A stretch of DNA of 64,000 nucleotides, taken from positions 7,188,802-7,252,801 of the forward strand of contig NC_134418.1 in NCBI RefSeq assembly GCF_030867145.1, given 5' to 3'. Of this stretch, positions 1 through 11,100 are shown piece by piece. Under the pieces are notes generated by a model. It did no database searches. It was given only the letters and a program-made list of their open reading frames with translations, and was not told where the DNA came from. The position numbers and the translations under genes were made by a program. Within the stretch, counting starts at the first letter, position 1. Each line of letters starts with the position of its first letter. The stretch is from Opisthocomus hoazin. Its lineage: Eukaryota > Chordata > Aves > Opisthocomiformes > Opisthocomidae.

Positions 1-719
1 ACTGAGAACCCTGTAAATGTGTTTCCAAGGCTCTGAGGAGCGCGGCCGTTTAAATGCTTGCTACGGGTCAATGTTACTGTGTCTTTTTGGAATTCGCCAG
101 TGCAGCACTACTTCAGCGTGTACGCTCTGGGGGGCTGACAGGGTTTTTAAAATTAAGCTGTGCTATTTTTGCGCTCATCTGTGTGAGCTGCCAATTTTCA
201 CACAAATTATGGATTCTTAAAATAACGAAACATACAAAAGCAATGTTGAGCTTCCTTCAGAGGAGAGCCTTCTTCCCAAAGATGAAGCTTGATTTTAGTG
301 CCTCTTTTACAGCAGATTACATCCCGTCTTCGCAGCCTAATGCTTTTTGTGTAGCCCGGGATGATTATTTGTGGATCCGCTTAAAACAAGGGATCCGCGC
401 TGCGCTCAGGATGCTTCCGACGCGGATCCCTGGATTTCAACCTCAGATGTCGGAAGTCGCGCTGCTGCCCGCCGGTTGGGCACGACGAGCTCCCAGCGCT
501 CGAGGGCCGACACAACGCAGCCCGCGCGGGGGGATTCCACGTTATCGTTTGCTGCGGCGGGCGCCAAGGCCTGCGGCATGGAGGGACTGTACGTACCCCC
601 GCATGCAGCCTCCGTTGAACTGCCTTCAGACTGCCCAAACGCTCTTCCGACTCCCGTCCCGCTGGGTACATATTTTTCTTCCTGTGAGAAACGTCGAGGG
701 GGCGTTGGCACCGCGCGGA
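1..719. other. Intergenic DNA upstream of RNF103, no gene recognised
   Basis: The first 350 bases are AT-leaning; from about 370 to 720 the sequence is GC- and CpG-rich, with several GGATCC repeats around 373-428. Reading frames of about 100-220 codons are open here on both strands, but they overlap each other and resemble no protein I know, which is what CpG-rich DNA gives by chance. In human, RMND5A lies beyond RNF103 on this side; I see none of its coding sequence here. Confidence 0.5.
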
Positions 720-1240
720 TAGAATCATAGAATGGTTTGGGTTGGAAGGGACCTTAAGAGTCTTGGCCAGACTCTTCCAGTGGTGCCCAGTGACAGGACA
801 AGGGGCAACAGGCACAAACTGAAGCACAGGAAGTTCCAGCTGGACATGAGGAAGAACTTCTTCCCTCTGAGGGTGACGGAGCACTGGAACAGGCTGCCCA
901 GGGAGGTTGTGGAGTCTCCTTCTCTGGAGATATTCAAGACGTGCCTGGACAAGGTCCTCTACAGCCTGCTGTAGGTGACCCTGCTTCGGCAGGAGGGTTG
1001 GACTGGGTGACCCACAGAGGTCCCTTCCAACCCCGAACATTCTGTGATTCTGTGACCATCTGGTTCCAACCCCCTGCCATGAGCAGGGACCCCTTCCACC
1101 AGCCCAGGCTGCTCAGAGCTCCATCCAACCTGGCCTTGCACCGTGCCAGGGAGGGGGCACCCACAGCGTCCCTGGGCAGCCTGGGCCAGGGCCTCACCGC
1201 CCTCACCGGGAAGAGCCGAGGTACTTCCACCCCCCACCCC
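720..1240 (-). mobile_element. Older CR1 LINE 3' fragment (minus), split by a younger CR1
   Basis: Bases 720-757 match the reverse complement of a CR1 3' terminus (AATCATAGAATGGTTTGGGT, then GGAAGGGACC). The same antisense CR1 resumes at 1056 (ATCTGGTTCCAACCCCCTGC) and runs to about 1240, with the usual antisense text on the bulk of the family. Removing 758-1055 rejoins the two pieces into one collinear element, so this copy was present first and was interrupted later. Divergence from typical avian CR1 is moderate. The inner end near 1240 is a soft boundary because it merges with the RNF103 CpG island. Confidence 0.7.
758..1055 (+). mobile_element. Younger CR1 LINE, 5'-truncated, inserted into an older CR1
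   Basis: This is the plus-strand 3' end of a CR1: the last part of ORF2 (frame 732-974, ending in a fragment like [19 protein letters not shown]), the stop, then the short 3' UTR with CTGCTGTAGGTGACCCTGCT and the terminal ATTCTGTGATTCTGTGA octamer tail at 1039-1055. It is severely 5'-truncated, as most CR1 copies are, and cannot be active. It sits inside the antisense element at 720-1240 and about 500 bases upstream of the RNF103 start codon. Confidence 0.8.
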
Positions 1241-1249
1241 CGCAGCCAG

Positions 1250-2150
1250 CGCAGCCGCTGGGTTCCGAAGCCGGGGGTCGGGAGCCGCTGACGGCTTCCA
1301 GGCCCGGTGACCGGGGTCGGGCCCCGCCGCTCATTCACCGGGGGGGGACGGAGGACCGGGGGGGGGGGTGGGGATCGCCGCGCGCCCCCTCCGCCCCGCC
1401 GCCAACGTCACTTGTTATGTCTCCGCCGGCGGCCGGGGCGGGGCTACGGCGGGAGGGAGGCGGGGGGGCCGCGGGCCCGCGGCGCACCAGCCCGTGCTTG
1501 GCTCGGCCCGGCTGCTCGGCTCGGCCTCCGGCCCGGCTCCCCGCGGCCCCCCGGGCGGCCCCCGGCGGGAAGATGTGGGTGAAGCTGTGCTGTTTGCTGC
1601 TCTACTTCCTGGCGCTCTTCGTGCTGGCCCGCGTGTTCGAGGCCGTGGCGTGGTACGAGAGCGGCTTCCTGGCCACGCAGCTGGTGGACCCGGTGGCGCT
1701 GAGCTTCAGGAAGCTGCGGACAATCCTGGAGTGCCGGGGCTTGGGGCACTCGGGGCTGCCCGAGAAGAAGGACGTGCGGGAGCTGGTGGAGAAGTCAGGT
1801 ACGCGGAGCTTCCCCCGCTTCCCCCCCGGCGCCTGGGGAAGGCGAGCGGCGGGGGCCCCCCGCGTCGGCGGGGTGGGTCTGGGAGAGGAGCCGGTTCTCC
1901 CCCCCGCCCAGGAGCGAGAGGCCGCAGCGGTCAGAGGGAGGAAGGCGTCAGGGGGAAGCTCGGCGATGGCGACGGTGACACCCTCCGCCGCGTCGCAAGC
2001 CCGAGCGGGCTGCGCCGAGGGAAGGCCGCGGGTAGAGGGGTCACCGAGAAACGGGGCTTCGAGGAGCGGCGGCGAGGTGGCCGGGGTCGGGGCGGCGAGG
2101 TGGCGGTCCCGCAGACGAGGGCGGATGTCGTCCGCCGTGCAATGCAAGGA
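1250..2150 (+). promoter_or_regulatory. RNF103 CpG-island promoter and first exon region
   Basis: A very GC- and CpG-rich block surrounds the first coding exon and fades into intron 1 by about 2150-2650. Upstream of the start codon are Sp1-type GC boxes (CCGGGGCGGGGC around 1433-1444, CCGCCCCGCC around 1391-1400) and a CRE-like half site, AACGTCAC, at about 1404-1411. No TATA box is visible, which fits a broad housekeeping-type promoter. The transcription start cannot be placed from sequence alone; the 5' UTR lies somewhere between about 1300 and 1572. Confidence 0.6.
1573..1798 (+). CDS. RNF103: RNF103 coding exon 1
   Basis: Encodes residues 1-75 plus one base. Starts [20 protein letters not shown], a hydrophobic signal-anchor-like segment, then a family-conserved stretch including [12 protein letters not shown] and [16 protein letters not shown]. 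Donor is AAGTCAG/GTACGC. The start codon context has A at -3. Confidence 0.93.
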
Positions 2151-5100
2151 GGAGGACAGAATCCAGATACGTGCAGTGGGTTGGCAGGGACAGCTGGGTG
2201 TTCCCAGGTGTCCCCCTCCCTGCCCGCTCGTTGAGGTGTCGCCGGCAGGATGGGTGCTGAGGAGAACATTGATGTGACAGCTGAGGAGCAGAAGGGACGG
2301 GGACCGAGGGACGCGGTGGTTTCACACCCGAGGGGGAGAAGTAGATCCCACGCGCAAAAAATGGCTTGGAAAAAGTCGAGGAGGCGTTTGGGAAGCAGGG
2401 CAGAGCAGGTGAGAGAGGTGGACTCGGGGGGGTGGCGGGCAGCGAAGGGTGAAGAGCGATGGAGACGCGAGGAACGGCAGAAGTGGCGTGGAAGTCAGGA
2501 TGCCGGCCTGGAGCGGCGGGAGGCAGCTGGCCCCGGGCACTGGGAGACGGGGCTGATGTAACAGCGGTGGTGCCAGCCAAGCCGGGGAGCGAGAGCCGCT
2601 GCTGTTGGATCGGTGGGCGAAGGGCGGCTGGCCCGGGAGAGGGAAACCCGGGGAGCGGGGCGGGCAGCGAGGGGCTCAGAGGTGGATTTGGATGAATGCA
2701 GTGAGTGCCGTAGCCTTAAAAATGGTAGCTCTTTTAAATAATTTATGTTAATGCTGGGTATTTAAATCTAATTTGCTTTTATTGTTCATTGTTTATTTAT
2801 GTTGTTTATTCGCTGTGCTGCTCCAACAGTAAAAAGCATTAGGCGGTTTCGCTTTTGTTCCGGATCCCTTTGACTCCGTGGCTGTCAGGTACTTTACTGA
2901 TGTCATGGTGTTTGGGCTGCAGACGCTGCAGTTAACTCCAAACAAACTGTATTAACCGACTTCTGAAAATGTCATGGAAACACTTCTCATACCAACAGGC
3001 TTTGCTGCATTTTTCCGTTTTTTTTTTTTTTTTCCTAAATTCTATGAATACTTTTGGAAACCCTTAAGGGGTTTCAGCTGTAACGCTTTTTTCATTTTCT
3101 GTTTTGAAGGAAACAGCCTTTTTGGACAAGACTTAATGTCCTCAAGCGTAATAGGCTAGTTACTAGAATGCCACTTGTCATTAACAGCGTTTGTAATGAT
3201 TGTGAAACAAAGCCAGAGAAGGAAATGAGACGACAAAGGAAACATTGCCAGATGATTTTACTGTGAGCTCCTTACGTCACTAGGATTGGAGTTCATGGGA
3301 ACTCCTTCCAACTGTGCAAACAGAAGCCAGCAGCTAAGTTACTGTACCTGAGGTTTTTCCTTGCAGTGGGACAATCAACATGGGTTTTTTTGGTACAGAA
3401 TCATTGATTGAAATTCTGGAAGTCCGTGTGAATTATCAGTGTTAAGAAGTTGGTTGCTGCAAAATTACTATCAGGTGAAATGAAAGCAAAGATACGTGAA
3501 TCAAAATCGCTCTCGGATCAGAATGTTGTTATTTTCAGAGAGTGAGGTTTAGAAGAGGTTCATTTATTCTTTTGTGCGCTCGGCTGCATGCGTGGTACAT
3601 CTCTGTGAGCAGAAGCCTAGCGTTGATGTCTGCTGCGGTCTGACAGCTGAAGTCACATTGTTCGTAGTCATGCCTCTATGGATGGAATTATAATACTCTT
3701 TTAATTTAGCTACCTTCATACTGAAAAGGTTCTTTGAGCAACCATTTTAACTGAATTTCTCCATTTGTCTCTTTTTCAGGAGACCTCATGGAAGGAGAGC
3801 TTTATTCTGCTCTCAAGGAGGAAGAGGCCTCGGAATCGGTTTCCAGTACAAACTTTAGTGGTGAAATGCACTTCTATGAGCTTGTGGAAGACACAAAAGA
3901 TGGGATCTGGCTGGTACAGGTATATAAATTTGATAATTTATATATTTATCACATCCAAAATGTGTTTTAAAGGAGGAGTTTATGAGAGTAGTTAACTAGT
4001 AGTGAAAGTGTATAACAGAGATGGCGACAAAGATAAACCACATCGGGGGGGGGGGGGGGGGGGGGATCAGAAGGAGCAAATCTCTTCAAAAAACCAAACC
4101 CAAACAAGAAAGGCTGGAAGTCACAGAGTTCCTATACAGACGGGAAGATAAAAACCTGTTGTACTGTGGATTGCTTTTTGAAAACCAGGTACTGTAGACC
4201 CTGAAAACAATCAAAGCAGCACAGACTGTGCAAGTACTTGGCCCTGGTGTTGTAAGAGCTTGTGTAATGTGTGAAGTAGGTGCATGAAGTATAGATGCTC
4301 CCAGCTGGCACAGGAGAGGTGCCTCTGGTGTTGCTCTTCCTTTTGGTTACATGATGTGCTCAGACCCAACCAGTTTCAAGTTTCTGTTTATCTGAGGGGC
4401 TTAGAGCACTTCTAAAAGTTTAAAAAAAAAAAAAAAAAGAAAAAAGAAGTAAAAGTTTTTCTTCTCCCAAGTGACTAGCGATAGGACAAGAGAAAATAGC
4501 CTCAGGCTGCGTCAGGGGAGGTTTAGATTGGATATTAGGGAAAATTTATTTACTGAAAGAGTGGTGAAGCTTTGGACCAGGCTGCCCAGGGAGGTGGTTG
4601 AGTCCCCATCCCTGGAGGTGTTCAAAAAATGTGTAGATGTGGCACTTTGGGACATGGTTTAGCAGGTGTGGTGGTGTTGGGGTGACGGTTGGACTTGATG
4701 ATCTTAAAGGTCTTTTCCAAGCTTAATGATTCTGTGATGATTCTATGAGAAAATGATTCTATGATGATTCTATGAAAATCTCAGTTGCCTCTTTGCAAAG
4801 GCAAGATCTCAGTGTGCTGCTTCCCAGGCTAGCAGGCTGCTTCTACAGTGTATCCCGGTAGCTTAAAGTTAACCTTCCCTCAGACCTTGTGGGCCCACTG
4901 ATTTTAGAGTGTGCTTCCCCAGGGCTGCGTGAGAATAAGAGAACATTTAGGAAAAAAGAAGAAAGACTTTTGCAAACAGGATTCTGAAACAATTTATCAT
5001 CACTCCTGAGAACATAAGTAATCTAGACCAAAATGTAAAAATGCTTTTCTGCATTAACTTCTCTATTGATAAGTGATTTTTTTTTTTTTTAAGGCCCAAG

Positions 5101-8100
5101 TCCCTTGCTAACAGCCACATCAGGCAATCAGAATCCTCCACCAGATAATTGTTCAGTTGACAGCTCTCCTGCCTGGTTTGTCTGGTCTCCTCACTGCATG
5201 TTTTCTATTTGAATAGATTATCAAGATTTAATGACTTCCTGTTATTAGACCTGCACTGTCACCACATCAGATCTCACCTAAAATAGACAGTGAGAGGACA
5301 GATTACCTTCACAGTCAAAATGACATGTGTGTTTTGGGAAGGATACATTTGGAGTTTATTGAATCTAGGTTTCAGGTTTAAATCATACCGAAGGTGATTC
5401 TTCATGCAGGGAGAGAGCGTTGAAAGGGAGTTTACACATCTCCAAGGTAGCTGACAAATACGAGCATGAGTATGCTATGAAAAACCGTCCCTCCTCCCCA
5501 TACGGCTCAAGAGAGTAAAATATTGCAGTTCTGTTGTCTGTTGCTTGCAGAATTTTAATCGTAATATATTTTCAGCTAGCTTCATAATAGCAGATCAGAT
5601 AGGCTGTGTTTTGATATCTCTAGTGTGATGAATGTTGTCATCATTCTGGGAATATTTGCACAGCTATTCAGTTGGTCACAATAGCTGTGGAAAAAAAAAT
5701 TAGTGGAATTTACTGAATAATTTACTTGCTGAATGCTATTTGTTTCTCGACAATAAAAACCACTAGACATGTCAAATTTCTTTGTTTTCATTCTTGCCTT
5801 TTGAGTTTTCATCACTTTGAGTTTTCATGTGGTCCCTTCCCCACCATAACTCTTGCCTGGGTAACTCCTGTGCTGGATTCTTTGTGTCCTTTCACAGGTT
5901 TTCCTGTGTTCTTTTCTTCTCTTAGACCTCATCCCTCCAAAGCTGTTTTTTATCATCACTTCCCTGTTCTAATTCTTGATTACCCCCCCTTGCCCGTTCT
6001 CCTTTACCATTAGGCATTCTGTGGAAACTTTACAGTTAATTAATCAGCTCGATGATTAGGCAGGGGACAGTACAAGAGTGAGGATGCCTCATGAATGGGT
6101 TGACCTCCTCAGTGACCACAGAGAAGGTCAGAGCATTCCCCTGCTCTGTTGTTGCTGCTGGCTGGGAAGGAGAAAGGGTCTCCAGATCCTTTCAGGATCC
6201 GACCCTGAATCGCTGTTGCATGGGGACTGCTGGAAAGCAGTAGAGGGACAAGGACAGTTCTGGCTCAGCTGGCACAGTGGCTGTTGGTTGAGTTGGTTTT
6301 GAAGACCTTACCATGATGTGTCGGAGGATGGGAACTTTGAAGATTATTTTTATTTTCCAGTGCGTGTAAATGAAATTTCTGGGGTAGCACAGGCTGGTAA
6401 TGTGATGGCCATCACTGCATGCAAAGAATCAAAGGAAAAAGAGGAAACGGTTATTATTTCTTGATGTGTTTGACACAAATTCAGATGTGAATTTATCATT
6501 TAGAGCCAGCAAGATGAACTCCTTGAAGAAAGTCAAAGTCTATACACAAGGAAACAGAGTTTTGTGGCTTTGTTTCTTTATTTTCTGGAAATCCACATGC
6601 AAAGTATCCAGGTTCAGTGGTAATTTCTTTACCAGTGTAGCCGTTCACAGGTGCCCTCTTCTATGTGTGGCTTCCGTAGAGCCACAGACAGCAGCATGTT
6701 CTTTCTCCTATTAGCTCATGATCTCATCACCTTCCCCTTTATGCCTTTCTTCTCGCTTGCCAGCTGCTGTTGTGCACTTCTTTGGCTGGCAAGGAGGATG
6801 AGTGGTAGTTTTTAGAGCTGCTTCTCTTGTTGGTAAAGGAGTAACACGTAACGTTCTGGCTTTTCCAGACTCTGCAGTAGCTCATGCTCTCTGGTTAGTC
6901 TCTAGAAACCTGTCACATCAAACAATATCGTAGACATTACGATTTTTTAAAAACATACAATAAATGATCTACAGATAAAAATCCTCTTTGAATGAGCTTA
7001 AAATCTAAAGCACTGTATATTTTTATTTTAAAAGTCTCTAACATGGTGGTAGAGAGAAGAAAAGGGAACTTTCTTCCTGGCATTGAAGCAGGAGGACAAA
7101 GATTTTGATGGTGTCTGGTAGAGGTGCAAAGAACATTATTACGGGTATAAAATGTTGCAGTCTGTTCTGCATCTCACCTTCTTGTTCAGGTGGTGTAGTC
7201 ACAGAGAAAGGGATGTGCCTGCAGGATGTTGGTGGTGGTTTGTTCGTTCATTCTTCTTTCTTTCTTTTGCTTGCATGCAGGATGATTAATTTTCGTATTT
7301 GCTGTTTTAATTTTGCCAGGTGATCAGTTGTTCTCACTACAAGGTAGTTAAGTAGAAACGCTCAATTCTTTTAAAGTACATCATTCAGTATTTCCAGTAG
7401 CCCTTCAGGTTCATTTACCATAGGATACCTGATGTTAACTTTCATTGTCCTTCCTGAGAGCCTTCATATCCAGACGAGGGTGCGGAATACCATCAGGTAG
7501 AATGTAATAGTTGTCATATTGCCTGCATATCTGTGATAATTCATTACAGAAGCTCATTTATTCTCAAACTCTGACCTGACTGACAGCTGAACTGAGCTAT
7601 TCAGTCTGGTGCATAGATCACCCCACCCGCCTTGAGAAACTACGCGTAATGTTGAGGTGGTTAATTTTTGCACACTGATGGATGTACTCTTCCGTCTTTG
7701 CCTATTTTGATTTAAGTTCTCACGGTCTCTTTCCCAGAAAAGAAAAGCAAAAAATCTCCAGACATCTTTAGTCCGTGTGGATGGATTCTGAACCAGTTGT
7801 GAGTTCTTGGGAAGGAGCGACTATGCGGAAATTCAGTCTCATCAGCACAATGCTGAATAATAAAGAGAGAGTGAGATGTCTCAGAATTAGTAAAAGTACA
7901 GGCAGTCATGTAGAAACTTACTGACGTTATCTGGAATGAGTGGACTTTTTTCCACACTTCTAATAAATAACTCACCAGTCCATTTATAATTAATTGTATT
8001 TCTAAATGAGAATTGTCCTAATATTTTTACTTCTGCTTTATCTATGGGAGGATAGTTTGGAACATAGCTGTTGATTGTAAAGGGTTCTGTGAAAAGCACA

Positions 8101-11100
8101 TAAGAAGCTTAATGAGTAAACCAGGAGTTTTGAACCTTTGTATCTTTGTGGATCCCTAAAAATCTTCCAGGGAGTGCATGGACTCTGTACAGTAATATTA
8201 GGCTTCCTTTGCTCATTTACCCTCTGCAGGCACTGTGGAGGAGTTCATGCACCTCCAGGGGTCTGAGTACCGTAGACTGGAAACTGCCAGACCAGACTGA
8301 CAATTCTCACATACGTACAATCTTACCAGTTCATTAATGAAGTTAGAAATCCATTTTGCCTGTAGCAAAATCACACAGTTTTTTCCAGTTCAAAGGCCAG
8401 TGCTACTTCATGCAGTGACTGGCTTGCGGAGGCTGGGTGAGGATTGCCTGCTCCCGAGAGAACTACATGCATGTGTGCGTGCACAGCAGGAATGGTGTCT
8501 CTTATTTAACAGGTTTTGTTCTTCCTGATGGCTTAAAGCCCATCACAGTGCCCTAGTGCCCAGAGCTGATGAGCACTTGGAGTTGTTGCCTTTGTGGCTA
8601 AGCTGTAAAACTGAGTTTTGACTCTTTGTGCGTATTCACAATTGTGTGCTCTTGGTATGAGCAGGTGTGCCTGACACCTGCTATCCTGGCTAAATTCCAG
8701 CTTGGATAATGCCTGAGCTTCCCTTGGTGCTTTCATGTGGATACGCTTTTCTCTTCCTTTCGCGGCACATGCTCCTAACCCCATAAAGGATGAGAGATGC
8801 TGCCAATGTGAATATTTTTCCATCACTAAAAATATGTATAAAAAACACACGTGCATCGCTTAGCTCGGAGCTTCTGCTGTATTGTGATGATCTCACATTT
8901 CTTGCTTTCTGCTTCGAGTTCTTTTTTTTTTTTTTTTTGTAGTGTTGTTCCCATCTCCGGCGCGCTGTATCAAACACAAATGGAATGACTCTTAATCAAA
9001 CTAGCAAGGCACAAGGGCTGTTGAAAGTGCAGAAGTGGACAGTTCATCAGAGTGTTTTTCCCTTTAGCGTTAGTCAGGTTACTTTAGGTTCTTGAGGCTG
9101 TTAGAAGCAGTCATAACTAGTTTTAAGGGCTAATTTTAAAATGTCCTCTTTAAAAAAGCTGTCTGTCAAGGGTGTTCGGGTTCTGTGGGAAGTTCTCCTT
9201 GTGTATTCTGTGGTCTGCAAAGTATTTGCGTTGCTGCCAGTTATTGGAGTGGAGGCAACTTGTTAAGAGTGGTGTTTTCGTTCCGGACCATATACCTGGT
9301 CTTGTGCATGGTACGTTGCAGAGATTATTCTCCATTAAGAAAATAAATGCTTAATCCTATTTTAGTATCTTTGCTATGAGGATATGGGTATCTCTTGCCC
9401 CATCATGCTGTAATTCTTCTTATGCATCAGATAGTTAGTACGTTTCTTTGCCCTGTATATCTTAACCACAGGAGAAAGCAGAGAAAATAACTGAAGGCAC
9501 TAGAATTGGTTAAAATAATGAGAGCTGAAATACCATGAGAGATGAAATACCATCTTTGTTCTGCATTTGTTGCTCTCTGACTTACATTCTCATGCCTTCT
9601 GATATTTGAACATTTTTAGTTGAGTGAGCTTCAAAGCTTACTGACACCAAATCTTGTTACCGTGACCTGTTTTGAAATCTCTACATACCCGTCTAAAAGA
9701 GATTGAACAACATCTGATTTAGATGAACAGAAAATGGGAGAATGCTCAAGTGAGGCTCCTGTCATATTGTGCTCGAGTACTGCTGGGATACCAGGACGGG
9801 AATCTGTCTTTCATATTGCATTGCTACAGCAAACTCTTTAACAGCAGCAGTGTTTCCTTGAGCCACTTAAATTTCTGTCCTATCTTTTACTGGTATTTTA
9901 AGAATATATGTTTCATAAAATAGTTTTTTAAAAATCCTTCATGATAACTGGGAAATTAAGGAGCAACTGCATCGATGACAGTTACGAAGTAGATATTGCA
10001 GTATCTATGCATCTGCCTTAAACATTTCTGGTTTTGGATTAAGCAAGAGAGGCAAAGTGTCTTGCTGACGTCCTGTTTTTCCAAGTTTTTATATCTTTCT
10101 GTCTCCAGGGTATTTGTTCTTAAAGTCTGTTTGCTTCTTTAATGTTGTAACTATGACTATTTTAGCTTACAGATCAAAATGGTTCTATTCGTTACGTTCT
10201 CGATTGATCTCTTTTGGGACGGTTGTGTCTAATTTAACGTCAGGAGAGCTCTTTCAATGCAGAAGCTACCTATTCAAATGCCTATTGAAATCATCAGGAT
10301 TTTGATGATTTCAGCATTGTATGTCCCTAGACTAATTCTATCTTAACTCTGTTTTCTGTGGTATCTGGAAGCCACCTTTTTGGTTTTTTTAGAAACTAAA
10401 CAAGAAACCTCAATCAGAACATGTAGAACTAAAGGAGATTTCCAAACCCTCGTCTTTCCATTTGTACTTTGTGCATCTTGGTGGCGTAACTTACCTGCAG
10501 CATTTTGCAGTCGTTGGCTGAGAATCTCCTGACCTCTCAGGATATTGCGTGGTCCTCCCAAATTTGTGGGTAAACTATGAAGAAACTCATGTCTGAGACT
10601 TCAGAGGGCATTTGTGGATGGATGTGCAGTGAGGGCCTGGCCTTTTCTCCAGCATCTTCTTCCAGTAAAGAAGCTAGGAATTCATATATAGAGGAGAGTT
10701 GATATTTCAGACCCTGCAGTTAGAGCCAGTCCTGTGGCCTGGGTTAGGCGTAGGTTGGGGATCTGCTGATCTATTTCATGATGTGGGATTGTTAAATGGC
10801 TGGGTGACTTTGATCCTATTGGATTCTCTTAGCCCATTAAGATGATTAATGGATTCACTGGGTTGTCTTCGTTGTCTTATTTGTCACTCTGACATATGAT
10901 ATTTTGCAGATTGTGAACACAGCTAATAATAAGAGAAGCTTGAACGGTTTGTGTTCCTGTCAGTGTGGTGTTTATTTCCCAGCTGTGCTAGCTGATCTGA
11001 TAAAAGATCCCTCCTTCTATGAGCTTTGTCTTTATTTCTTTAAAGTGAGGTAGAGCATAGGACTAAAGGGACCTTCTTGATGAGTGAGTTCAGGTCTCTG

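Noticed and set aside
54-722. 222-codon open frame at the left edge, and 219-codon minus frame at 381-1040
   Set aside because: They overlap each other on opposite strands, the second runs across two CR1 pieces, and neither has a recognisable domain. CpG-rich DNA has few stops.
1368-2277. Long frames on both strands around RNF103 exon 1
   Set aside because: They are GC-driven shadows; only the 1573-1798 segment matches the conserved RNF103 protein, and it is followed by a proper donor.
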